Source: Bretschneidera sinensis (taxonomy: Eukaryota > Streptophyta > Magnoliopsida > Brassicales > Akaniaceae). From it: a stretch of DNA of 64,000 nucleotides. The stretch covers positions 76,503,317 through 76,567,316 of the forward strand of contig CM043701.1 in assembly GCA_023935145.1 (NCBI GenBank), read 5' to 3'. Made by a program: the position numbers and the translations under genes. Positions 1 to 10,403 of this stretch are shown here, in pieces. Each line of letters starts with the position of its first letter. Position 1 is the first letter of the stretch. Below the pieces are notes generated by a model. It made no database searches. It saw nothing but the letters and a program-made list of their open reading frames with translations, and was not told the origin of the DNA.

Positions 1-180
1 TCTCTTGATAATATCTCTCCAAGAACTGCCATCATCTCCCCAGAACTACCATTTTCTGAATCTAAAAATTCCTATATATAGTTGTATGGAGACAGATTTG
101 TAGACAGAAAAGTCACCCTAGGGTTTCTGTTTAGGCCGTGTGCTTCTATTACTGTCCAGGCCCGGTTCTGTCTGACTTTT

Positions 181-517
181 GTCTACTAAAATTGTCATAA
201 CTTTCTCTAGAAAAATTACATTTATGAGCCATAAAATTCTCCAGAAAATAGACATCCGGATCTTTCCAAAAATATTTGGCTCATCTCCTGGTTCTTCATG
301 AATCAGTACAGTTTAATCCACAAAAATGACACTTCTGCCACACTGAAATCACGCACAGCTTGACCTTTGTCTACTAAAACTACCATAACTTTCTCTAGAA
401 AAATCATTTTATGAGCCATAAATTCTCCAGAAAATAGACATCCGGATCTTTCCAAGCATATATGGCTCATTTCCTGGTTCTTCCTGAATCAACACAGTTT
501 AATCCGCAAAAATGATT
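181..517. repeat. Two diverged tandem copies of a ~150-bp unit (188-bp spacing)
   Basis: A unit starting gtctactaaa at 181 recurs at 369. Both copies share the blocks ataactttctctagaaaaat, agacatccggatctttcca and cagtttaatccRcaaaaatg, with scattered substitutions. No reading frame runs through them. They lie downstream of the TNP2 relic, so they may belong to the non-coding 3' part of the CACTA element. 518-734 holds nothing recognisable. Confidence 0.75.
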
Positions 518-734
518 GATTTATACGGGCAATTCTGGCAATTTAGTGAAACTCCTTTCCAAATTCTTGTGAACCTGTAAAACAACGAAAAACAACTAAA
601 AGTAACAAATTCCTAATCTAAACATATAAATAAATACTTGCAAAACATATAAAATACTAGGACAAATATGCGTTCATCACATACATATTATAAAGCAATT
701 ATACAATTATCATCACAAAATGCTTTAATATAAA

Positions 735-2800
735 CCTAGATTAATAAGATATATCATCTCTTGAAGGGTTACATCAATTAGTACCATAGAGGACCCAAAC
801 TTTATTGTAAAATGCTCAATAGAGTCAAAGAATCATGAGGGAAATATCTTTTCCAGCTTGTATAAGGCCACCATAATGTTTTTCTCGAGCAACTCCATAT
901 ACTCAACCCACAGCTCTGTTGAGCATGTCTTTAAAAAAGTTACTGAGTTCTATTAATGGATCTCATATAGAATCTGGCACAAAGTCACAGAACGCTAGTG
1001 ATATTAATCTTTCCATGAACACGTGAAAATCATGACTCTTCATCTCATAGAACTTGCATTCCTTCACATTGACACACCAAGCTATATTTGAGGCATACCC
1101 ATTTGGGAACTTCAATTTCTTCACCTATTTGCCCACATCATTTATCTGAGACTTATTCAATCCTCACGAGCATATAAATTTTCTTTGTTTTACCCTTGAC
1201 ATCAATGACTGTGTTGAAGACGTTATCAAACACATTTTTCTCAATATGCATGACATCTAAATTATGTCCAATGAGATTTGTTTTTCAATATAGTAATTCC
1301 CAAAAGATACTCATTTTTTAACTAGTTATGCTCCTAACCATATCCTAGAATATCTTCTTTATTGGTTGTGTTACCTAATGTTATCTGATCGAAAGACAAA
1401 ACTCTGGCCAACACTTATTCCCTAGAAATTTTCGGTGGAGGCAAACTTCTCTCGATTGTGTCTTTCTTGAAATTGTCTCTCTACTTCCAAAATGTATGAT
1501 TGTGAGACAATAACTAACAATGACAATCAAACTAGCAAGGCTTCCTACCATGAGGTATTCAGAATGATTTGGTATGCTCCATAGAGTAAGGACAAGCCAA
1601 TGGACCACGCCATATGCAGGGAAGTCACTAATCGTCCACAGAAGTGCAACCTTCATATTAAAATTTTGTTTGTTAATTGCATAGAGTTCTTATCGGGGAA
1701 CAAGAGGTAGTTTGGACCTGAAATTACCAAGGATAAGAACAAATTATGCTCCTTCATGCACATACCAAGAGGTAGATTGTATGGAGTGATAATGACCGGG
1801 CAACAAGAGTAAGAGGAACTTGAATGACCAAAAAGAGTGAACCTGTCCTTCGAGAGTCCCAGCCTAACATTCCGTGGTTCGAGGGCAAACAACGGGTTCT
1901 TATCATCAAAAAGTTTCCACGCCTTACCATCCTCCAAGTGGATGACAAAATCAAGCTTATTATATTTTCCCTCCTTGTTCTATCTCATGTGTTCAACAAT
2001 ATTTTTCGACATAAAAAGTCTTTGAAGTCTTGGTATGATTAGAACATAATGTAGCACTTCGTATGACATATCCTTTTAGTTCTTATTTCCCACTTGTTTA
2101 GGTTAAAATCGAGCATAGCTATAGACGTCACAGTTTTTATTTTGCGTGTCTTACTGAGAGTACAACGTATAATCGTTCGAGTATGCATGTATCTTCTGAC
2201 ACCCAAGTCCTAACTCCTTCACCATCTTCGTGCGCTAGTAAATTTTTTTAGGAAACTTCTCACCCTCCTGCAACTTATATTGACATCAACCGGTTGTAAT
2301 AGTTCTCAGTCATGTTAAATCTGGCTTACAGTTCAATAGTTGAGAGACCGTCGATAACTTAGTATTTTTCTTGAAACTTTTCCACAATGGCTCATCAACA
2401 TCTCTTAACAAATCATAAAACTTTACAGCATCACGATTTTGGAGCTCTTCAACATCCCAAATAAATTTGAGCCCAAAAACATCCATTATTATGTTCCTCA
2501 TCTTATTAATTTCTCCGAAACCTTCCACCACATCGTCAATTCATCTCGTCGAACATCCCCCAAACAAACTAACCTCCCTATGTCGAGTCCATGTCTTGTG
2601 ATTCCTAACAAAGCCCTTTTTGTATAGGTGCACGGTAACCACATATCGCTTTAGAAATTTACCATTGCTATAAACAGAGCAAGGACACCTACTAATTCCC
2701 TTATACATAAAACATTTGTTACTATACGAGAGGTTAAGAAATTGTTCAACTCCATTCTTAAATTCTTTTAATAAAACATTACGCACAACTTTGATCAACT
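735..2800 (-). pseudogene. TNP2-type CACTA transposase relic (Transpos_assoc, TNP2 core, DUF4218 end)
   Basis: Pieces in several frames match plant TNP2 transposases in order. 2798-2541 is the N-terminal zinc-finger-like Transpos_assoc domain (NGVEQFLNLSYSN, ISRCPC, HLYKKGFVRNHKTW). 2531-2310 keeps a KFYDLLRDVDEPL block. 1937-1653 holds the core (GKAWKLFDDKNPLFALEPRN then VRLGLSKDRFTLFG, VIITPYNLPLGMCMKE). 1656-1381 keeps ALLWTISDFPAYG. 1250-1150 reads MHIEKNVFDNVFNTVIDVKG. 1130-740 keeps the DUF4218-like end (KFPNGYASNIAW, EMKSHDFHVFMERL, FFDSIEHF). Frameshifts and stops separate the pieces and introns may also do so, so no active product is expected. The family would cut and reinsert CACTA DNA. 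The assignment is from recognised motifs and their collinear order. Confidence 0.88.
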
Positions 2801-3377
2801 AACATCGTTCCAACTACTAAAATATTGTTGACTCTTAAAGTCATTTCAATTTATAATTAAAATAAATTTTCTAAAAATAAATAAAATAATTTAAGATTTA
2901 TGAGACAATCCCAATTAAAACCTTTATTTTTGGTGAAATTCTTTTTTAAGAGCATTATTTTACAACCTATGCATAAAGCATGTCCATATTTGTATGATCT
3001 CTCATCTTTTGTCATTCAAGAGTGGAAGTTAAGATTTAAATCCCAAATTATGTTGATAATTTATAGAAACAATCAATTCATACTCAAATGATTGTAAACT
3101 AATTAAAAAGTTTACATAGATTTAAATGTAGTTACCTAATCAGTGGGAGTACTAGTGGAGTAACAAAAGTAGTGAGTACCACCGATATATTGTGTAACCT
3201 TGAGAGAGAAAAAAAGATAAAGTATTTGTGAATAAAAAATAAAAAAAGTAGATTATCAATACGCATGTTTATACTTTCTAGCCACATCATTCCATTCATT
3301 AAAAGGTAGGGGTCCTAACCTATTCAAGAATGCGAAATCCTTATTGCATTTAATAACTCCTATGTCGTTTCATTTCG
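2801..3377. other. Non-coding, AT-rich; 5' part of the CACTA element
   Basis: No credible gene is seen. It sits between the transposase start and the solo LTR, and by position belongs to the 5' non-coding part of the CACTA element. Confidence 0.5.
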
Positions 3378-4436
3378 TGTTGGTATTTGTCTAAAGTTTG
3401 CACAGGTCCAACCATGGTTCAAAGATGGTTAAAATCTAAACCAAGGATGGAAGATTAAAGTTCAGCAAGTTAAAAGGCTGCACGCATCAATTTGGAGCAA
3501 GGGAAGGCCATGCGCACTAGTGTTCGCACTTCTGCACACAGGCAGAAGGGTGTGCGCACAGCAGCAGAAGGAGCAACATCAGGTGCGCGCCGCACCTCTC
3601 AGAACCAGTGCAACACCCTCCAGAATGGTGTGCTCCAAGACAACACCAGTGCCTAGGTGCCCAGAAGCCAGTGCCGTACCCTCTAGCGTGTGGCACATCA
3701 GGTGCGCACCAGTGCCTAGGCGCCCAGCAGCCAGTGCCGTGCCTCCTAGAGACTTCACAAGCTCACTCTACCCCAGCGCCAAGGCATGTCCTGTTGAGCA
3801 CCAAGGCACCAGGCACACCAAGGCACACATGGGCATAATGACTTAGGGCTCTCCAAAGTGTGTGTGCATAATACCAAAACACACAGCACCACTTGGAGGA
3901 TGTTGAAGGGCTAAGATTAAAAGGAGATCATAATCAAAGGGTGGAGATTGATTCACAAGAATGTCCAAGAAGTGAATGGCTATAAAAGGGGTTCCTTAGC
4001 CTCATTCTATATACATAATATACACATATATATAGAACAAGAGAAAGTTGTGACATTGTGAGATCAATTGTAAATACAAGAGAGAATTGTATGAGAGACA
4101 TAAACACAAGAGGGACTCTTTGTAGTGAGGCTGGTTGTAAAGAAGAGAGAGAGCATTGTAATCTTCTTTCTTCTCTTCTTGGTGTCTTCAAGAACTTAGT
4201 TTCTTGAAGGGGATTGCTGTAACTTGTAAGAACCAATTGAGATAGTGCAGAGAGTTCGGAGGAACTCATGGGGACATAAGCACATTGTCGAACCTCGATA
4301 ACAAATTGATTGTCTTCTTTCTTTCTTTGATTTTCTGTTCTTGTGTTCGATTGCTAAAATTATTTCTACAAGTCATTCTACACTTGGGTGTTTGGAAGAT
4401 CACCACCTGGGAATCTTGTCAAGGTGATTTCCAACA
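3378..4436 (+). mobile_element. Solo LTR of the copia family found at 9241-13678
   Basis: The 1059-bp segment begins TGTTGGTATTTG and ends GATTTCCAACA. It aligns along its length with the two LTRs at 9241-10254 and 12666-13678: the ctaaac..ggttaaa start, the GTGCGCAC-rich middle, a TATA-like ctataaaagggg at about 3982, a caagaact..gcagagagttcggaggaactc block, and a closing atcaccacctggg block. It is flanked by TTTCG on both sides (3373-3377 and 4437-4441), a perfect 5-bp target duplication. No internal retrotransposon DNA is present. It therefore arose by LTR-LTR recombination of a full element inserted here. Confidence 0.95.
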
Positions 4437-5575
4437 TTTCGAAATAATTTCGACAACATCTCCCCTTAGTTCTCTAAGCACATGACTTAAATTCAGTGCT
4501 ATCTCCCGAAGAAGATAGACCCAAATTTAATATGTACTCAGAGAATAAGGAGAGATATTGTCAAAACTTATCAAAACAAAACAAGGAATTATTAACAGCA
4601 ATATGGATTATGCATTCCTAAATTATCCACACTAGATAATCCAAGGATTATTTGAACACAAATACTCTCATTGCAAACATATGAATTAATAAGCAACATC
4701 ACATTTGTGTCGCTCAATAATCCTTGGACAAGCGATCTAAGGTAAGATGCAATGCATGATATATACAAATAAAGAATATATGAGAAATCAGTGGATATTA
4801 AGAGAATATTTTACATAAAATTCGACGTAGTTTTTCCTATTTATCGGACTTTTCCAAAATTTTAAAATGTCAAAAGAACATGTAAAATTCAATTCAATCT
4901 CAATCCAATCAAATCCAATCAATCCACTAAATAAATCATGATTTATTATTGAAATTAAAGAACTACAATTAATTTAAAAAATTATTTGTCTTATAATTAT
5001 AACTCAGAAATTAGCTTAATATTTATCTAACTTGATAGTATTAAACTAAGAAACATAGTAAAACCTAGACTAACATAGCAAAGTAATGCTTAAAATTAAA
5101 TTTAGCAAAATCTAGTGCTAATCTAATATTTTTTTATACAAAATAATGCTTAAATGTAAACTAACATAACAAAATCTAAACTAACATATCAAAATAATGC
5201 CTAAATTTAAACAAACATAGCAAAATTAAATGCAAACTAACCTAATTTTTTTTATACAAATTAATGCTTAAATGTAAACTAACATAACAAAATCTATAAT
5301 AACATATCAAAATTATCCCAAAATTTAAATTAATATAGGAAACATATATGCTAACCTAATATGCATAGTTTTTTTCCTTTACAAATTATTGTTTAAATTG
5401 AAGCCTCATAAATTTTTTAATTATTTTTTTTTTATAAAAATAACAATTAAATTTAGAATAATAAAAAATTCTAAAAATATATACCAACAAATTGGATTAA
5501 ATATCTACACATATATACTTTTGCAAAAAATAAAATATAAATATTTAACTAAATAACAAAAAATAGGATGTGAGA
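4437..5575. other. AT-rich non-coding part of the CACTA element
   Basis: There is no reading frame of note. It contains the tandem repeat at 5020-5360; otherwise it is poly-A/T-rich. It belongs by position to the 5' non-coding part of the CACTA element. Confidence 0.5.
5020..5360. repeat. Degenerate ~118-bp AT-rich tandem repeat, about three copies
   Basis: A unit with atacaaaWtaatgcttaaat then gtaaactaacataacaaaat and ctaacctaa recurs with 118-bp spacing (at 5136 and 5254). A weaker copy lies just before. The copies are diverged and non-coding. Confidence 0.7.
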
Positions 5576-5860
5576 GAGATATACTAGTGAGAGAGCCACA
5601 CAAGCACTCGTGCACAGGTTTCACGTGGAGAAGGAATGAGATAGGAGGAAGAGGAAAAGGAAGAGGAAGAAGAAGAAAGAAGAAGGAAGAAAAAAGAAAG
5701 AAAATGAAGGATAAAGGAAGAAGAAGAAGAACAGAGAGAGAGAGGGGGAAAAAAGAAGGTGGGAAAGTGGTGCAGCGCTGATCGAAGGCAGAGAAAAAGA
5801 AAGAAGGAAAAAGAAAAGAGAATAGAATAGAAGAAGAAAGAAGAAATGGATGGTGCTGTG
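5576..5860. repeat. Purine (GA)-rich tract
   Basis: About 230 bases are almost entirely A and G on the plus strand (gaagaagaagaaag-type runs). Any reading frame here, Lys/Glu/Arg-rich on plus or Ser/Phe/Leu-rich on minus, is a by-product of composition. The tract lies between the AT-rich repeats and the CACTA terminus. Confidence 0.8.
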
Positions 5861-5888
5861 CGATCTAGGGATTTTAATTCCATATGCA

Positions 5889-5996
5889 ACGGACTAGTCC
5901 GTCACAAATGGGATTAAAATATGTTGCAATTGCATTTTTTTTAATTTTCTTTAAAAATGTCAAAAAATAATATAAAAAAAACATATCTGTTTAAGT

Positions 5997-6041
<45 letters not shown>

Positions 6042-6264
6042 TTAAAAAGTCATAAAATTTTAAAATTTTAAAAAATAATTGGAAAAGTAAAAAAATTGAA
6101 ATTTAAAATTAATTACGACAAAATTATAGGTATCTATGACAAAACATTCCGTCACAGATGCCATCTAAGATGGAATAGTAAATCCGTTGCAAATACATAT
6201 TTTCTGCGAGGGAATTTGATCCTTCATTGAAAATCCGTCGCAAATATAAGTTTTTCTTATAGTG
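5889..6264 (-). repeat. CACTA subterminal repeats and terminal inverted repeat
   Basis: The motif family gtccgtcacaaatggg, ttccgtcacagatgcc, atccgttgcaaatac and atccgtcgcaaatataag occurs at about 5897, 6150, 6182 and 6234, followed by the terminus ending ...cttatagtg at 6264. Arrays of this sort near the ends are normal for CACTA elements, where the TNPA-type protein binds. Confidence 0.75.
5997..6041. repeat. (TG)n(TA)n microsatellite
   Basis: About 12 TG dinucleotides run directly into about 10 TA dinucleotides inside the CACTA subterminal region. Confidence 0.95.
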
Positions 6265-7313
6265 GTAGGCCATAACTTTTATGTAATTACAATTGAAACT
6301 CTTTCTAATTAATTAGAATTTCTTCTAATTTATTTTGAATCTTGATTCTCCCATTTATAAGAATTAATTAATTGTCAATTAAATTAAATCTTAGGGTTTT
6401 TATAGTCATGAGTGACACCTAGCAACATATCATGACTACTCAAATAGTGCGAATTTAGTTGTGAAAACCTAAGCCTTTTTATTATCAGTTACCATGGAAT
6501 TCAATCATTCCATCATGCAATGTCTCGATTAAGCTAATTAGGGTATGGAATACTGTCAAACACTTAGCATTAATACTATGTGTCTAGATCTCATGAATAT
6601 AATTGTAATGGTGAAATTATAAACTTCTTTCTAATTCTCACACTACCTTAGCCAGGGAACTTCCCGAATCATATTTTATTAGATTATATAATACATTTTC
6701 TCATTTTAGTTTGGAGTGATAGATCTCTTATTGTACACTCACATACATCCATATGAAACCCATTATATCTAATTATTATTAATTAATGACCCATGAATAA
6801 AATAATATTAAATAGAATCAAAGTGTAATAAGTCGCATACAAAATAACTATCGTGCCTTAGGTCTAAGGATCACATGCACAACTGTACATTAAGAACACA
6901 AATATAGGTGTTCTAAAGTCGAGTCATGTTCAGTGAACTCATTCTCTAATGAGTATCCACGTACTTGTTTTAGTGTGTACCACAGAAGTGATATTGAAAT
7001 CGGTTACCCTCCCAATTGAGCAAATATAGTATGTGCCATTCTAACCGGATTACTAACATATAATTAGTATTCTACGACCAAGAACGTTTAAGAGAAAAGC
7101 TTTCGAGAAGACTAAGTCTAAAATTTATGATCTCATCATAATCTTATCTTAATTGCTATTATTCTATGAACTTAATTATGACAACGTAATTAAACAAATA
7201 TTCATGATAAATAAAACTTTCCATTAAATGTTATAATAGTTTGACTAAAATTGTTTTACAAATAATATGTCTAAATATAAAATGTTATTGGCTTTTAGGG
7301 CATATTACTAACA
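6265..7313 (-). mobile_element. Copia LTR fragment (5' ~1050 bp of the LTR), cut by the CACTA insertion
   Basis: Read on the minus strand from 7313 it starts TGTTAGTAATATGCCCT. It then follows the LTR at 44153-46304 block by block: cttctcgaaagcttttctct, tactatatttgctcaattRg, aatgagttcactgaa, ccttggctaaggYagtgtgag-like, catgatggaatgattgaatt, and gtcatgatatgYtgctaggtg. It stops inside ...agttatggcctac at the CACTA end. The remainder of the LTR should lie beyond the left end of the CACTA element, outside the window. No primer site or polypurine tract is visible next to 7313. Confidence 0.88.
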
Positions 7314-8004
7314 GTCACCACAAAAGAAGAGAATATCATGGTCTAGTGAGAAAGATATTCCATGCAGAGCATAAAAATATAAGGGGAAAACGAATCACCC
7401 TGGGTGACCCCTTAAAGGGAAGAAACTGGTATGTGATCATATCATTGAAAAAGATTAGGCTTTATGTTTGTATTTTACTTATTTTTAATATAATAACCTT
7501 ATAATTTTTTGAGGTTTTGCATGGCATAGCTCACAGGACTACAAACACTAAAGCTACGCCATTTTGAAAAGAAAAAAAACAATCACATAAATTATATTTT
7601 TTCAATATGATATTATAAATTCAATTTTTAATATCTAATTTAAGATAGTTTAATACTCAAGTAATTGTATTTTACTTTAATATGTCTTTGAATTGTGCTT
7701 TTTTTTATTAGTTTATACCTTTAAAAAGTTTATATATTAGGCTTTATACAACTTACATAATTACAAAGATCAAACTTATGTTGTATTTGAGAAAAGTTTT
7801 ATATTAATTCGATGTTTCCTCCTCAAAAATAATATTATGATTTAAATTGTTGAAGATCTTTAAGTTAAATTACTACTTAAATTTGTTAGATTCTTTATCT
7901 TATATATTTTATTAATTGAGCAATATTATTTTATATCTTTATGAGGTTTATAGGCTGAACTTAATTTATATAGCCCAAATAATAACTAGAGAACCAAAAC
8001 TACG
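7314..8004. other. Intergenic, nothing recognised
   Basis: AT-rich sequence between a copia LTR and the 3' end of a LINE. No gene, repeat structure or terminal motif that I can support. Confidence 0.5.
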
Positions 8005-9240
8005 TTTTTTTTTTAAGAAACACCTCCTTATTGTGGATGGGGGTTTGGCAAGACCCTTATCTATTTATTAATAAATAAATAAAAATACAAATAAGGGGGG
8101 ACAAAAAGGAATCCATACCTGAGGGAGACATAAACCTTACCTCAGACGTTCCTAGGCCTAACCCAAAGAAAATCAGTTTCATTTTTCTATAAATTGCAAG
8201 GCTATGTAAATCTCTCCTAAAAGCTAGTTTATAACTTTTAGAAAGAGAATTCTATGACCAATAGAGCTCTACCTGGTGATGAGTGTGACCATGCTTGGCC
8301 AAGCCATCCACCACCTGATTACCTTCCCTGTAAATGTACTAAACAGAAACACTTGCAGGAAGAATTACCAAAATATCTCGAACACAATAAACTAAATCCC
8401 AAGGAGCCTCCACACATTTATTTAAAATGTCTACCAGCTCCTTGGAATCACATTCAATACAGGTAACAACAATATGATGCTCTCTCGCCAAGTGCAAGCC
8501 ATATAATACCGCTTATGTTTCAGCCTGCATGTTAGTAATACTACCAAAAAATTTGGATAAGCCTAACACCATGGAGGAATTAGAAGACAAAAAAAATACC
8601 CCCTACTGCACCTTTTGAATTCATGACAGAACTGTCACACTTTAATTTAATAACCCCATTATAAAGAGTACTTTAACACATCCATTTTCCCCGAATAGGG
8701 CACCGTTAAGCATAAGGAAGATACACATAGCAGATCAATGTAATTTAGAGAATATTTAGGCAAAAATAATTTTTGTATAACAGATAACCAATAAATCACA
8801 TTACCAAAGGGACACCATCAAACACAACCCAATTTCTTACTAGCCATATTTCCCAACATATTAGACAAAAAGCGAGCACTTTTAGAAAACCAGTTGGCAT
8901 AGAAAAACTAGATTTATATAACCAAGTCTCTAGCAATGCCTGTAAAGGACCAATACTATTTAAACTTTGGCTCTTTAATTCTACATAAGTCCCATTAGTC
9001 TTTTGAAGAGAATTTGCCTGAGTCCGAATGATCCTAAACTAACCTATCTAACACATCCGCTAACCTGATAGCATCAGAGGCACTTGACAACCTAGGAAAC
9101 TGATGTTTAACTCCTTGAAGTTGATCCAAATTACCCAAAATATCTGAAACGGAATTGCTAGGAAAGGGTAAGTTATTACCACTAATCTATTCATTATTGC
9201 ATCTTACATCGCAAAAAAAAAAAAAAAAAAATATTAAGCA
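8005..9240 (-). pseudogene. L1-type LINE, 3' part (zf-RVT region, RNase H, poly-A tail)
   Basis: A run of T at about 8006-8015 marks the poly-A tail of a minus-strand LINE. Upstream, in broken frames, comes a plant LINE RNase H domain: DSSVMNSKGAVGGIF near 8640-8590 and YREGNQVVDGLAKHGH at about 8333-8284. The zinc-binding reverse-transcriptase segment (LADVLDRL, then SGKFSSK) lies at about 9065-8990. Several stops and frameshifts are present. The same element continues at 13679-15492 and 24441-24490 after two later insertions. Confidence 0.82.
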
Positions 9241-10254
9241 AGTTGATATTTGTCTAAGGTTTAAACACGTCTAAACATGGTTCAGAGATAGTTAAAGTTT
9301 AAACTAAGGTTGGAGTATTAAAATAAAGTAAGTTAAAAGACTACACACATGTGTGTGCATCACTTTGGAGCAAGGTAAGGGTAGGCGCACTAGTGTGCGC
9401 ACTTCAGCACACAAGCAGGAAAAGTGTGCGCACTGCTGTATGAAGGGGCAGCATCAGTGTGCGCCATGCTGCCCCTTCACCAGTTCCTAGGAATCCAGAA
9501 TGAAGACCCCCTAACTTGCGCCAGTGCCATGCCGCTCCCCACCAGTGCCACGCCTTCCAGAATGGGCTGCAAGTGTGCCCTGCTCAGCGCCATACCGCCC
9601 CCTGTTGAGCGCCTAGGCGCTAGGCACACCAAAGCACACATGGACAACATGCTTTAACCTCCTCTTGGGTGTGTGGGTGCAAGGTTAAAATGCATAGCAC
9701 CACTTTAGGATTGATGTAGGGCCATGGTTAAGTGGCAATCAAGATCTAAGGGTGGAGATTGACTCACAAGAATGGACAAGAAGTGGGTGCACTATATAAG
9801 GGGTTACCTAGCTTCACTCTCATGTAACAAGTACAAGAATTACATTATAACATTGTGTGACATCAATTGTAATACAAGAGAGAATTGTGTGAGAGTGAGA
9901 AAGATCAAACACAAGAGGGATTCATTGTAGTGAGGCTGGTTGTAAAAAGAGAGAAGTCTAGATTTGATAGAGAGCATTGTTAGTTCTTATCTTCTTCCTT
10001 TCTTCTCTTCTTGGTTTCTTCAAGAACTTGAGCTTCTTGAAGAGGGTTGCTGTAATTATAAAGAACCATTAATTTAGTGCAGAGAGTTCGGAGGAACTCA
10101 CGGGGACGTAGGCATATTGCCGAACCTCGATAACAAATTGCTTGTCTTCTTTTCTTTCTTGCTTTCGATTGCTGTATTTCTCTTTACAAGTCATTCTAGA
10201 CTTTGATGTTTGGAAGATCACCACCTGGGCATCTTGTCAAAGTGATTTCCAATA
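9241..10254 (+). repeat. 5' LTR of the copia element
   Basis: It starts AGTTGATATT where the 3' LTR has TGTTGGTATT, and ends CCAATA where the 3' LTR has CCAACA, so both terminal dinucleotides are mutated. A TATA-like ctatataagggg lies at about 9792. The middle is rich in GTGCGCAC and related palindromes. Confidence 0.9.
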
Positions 10255-10255
10255 G

Positions 10256-10287
10256 TGGTATCAAAGCTTTGGACAGTGGTATCAGAG
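10256..10287 (+). other. Primer-binding site for initiator tRNA-Met, present twice
   Basis: TGGTATCAAAGC starts at 10256, two bases after the LTR. TGGTATCAGAGC, the canonical complement of the 3' end of plant initiator tRNA-Met, starts at 10276. The nearer copy has one mismatch; the second is exact. The 20-bp spacing suggests a small local duplication. Confidence 0.85.
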
Positions 10288-10403
10288 CAAGCACAGCTAG
10301 GTATCGGAGCAAGAACAAGAAGGTGACGGAGCTAAGACTCCAAGAATCAAAGATCAACTTCTTGGGTGATTCAAGAACGGTGTAAAGATCAAGATCTGAT
10401 CAT

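Larger units (their letters stand above)
1..6264 (-). mobile_element. CACTA (En/Spm) DNA transposon, left part outside the window
   Basis: The right end at 6264 reads inward as CACTATAAGAAAAAC, a typical CACTA terminus. Just inside it lie repeated subterminal motifs of the form tccgtYgcaaat. A TNP2-type transposase relic reads in from this end on the minus strand (2800 down to about 735). Sequence to the right of 6264 is a copia LTR that breaks off exactly here, so the element was inserted into that LTR. The left terminus is not in the window. A solo LTR (3378-4436) was inserted later. Many stops show that it is dead. Calling 1-6264 one element is inference from terminus plus transposase orientation; the middle is too decayed to prove continuity. 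Confidence 0.72.

Noticed and set aside
3520..3846. Open frames in the solo LTR and in the same place of the two copia LTRs (9424-9657, 12849-13082).
   Set aside because: They are collinear parts of a repeated LTR, with Cys/Pro/Ala-rich translations driven by GTGCGC-type repeats. No protein domain, and the LTR explains the conservation.
5584..5889. 101-codon Ser/Phe-rich frame (minus) and Lys/Glu-rich frame (plus).
   Set aside because: Both are translations of the purine-rich tract.
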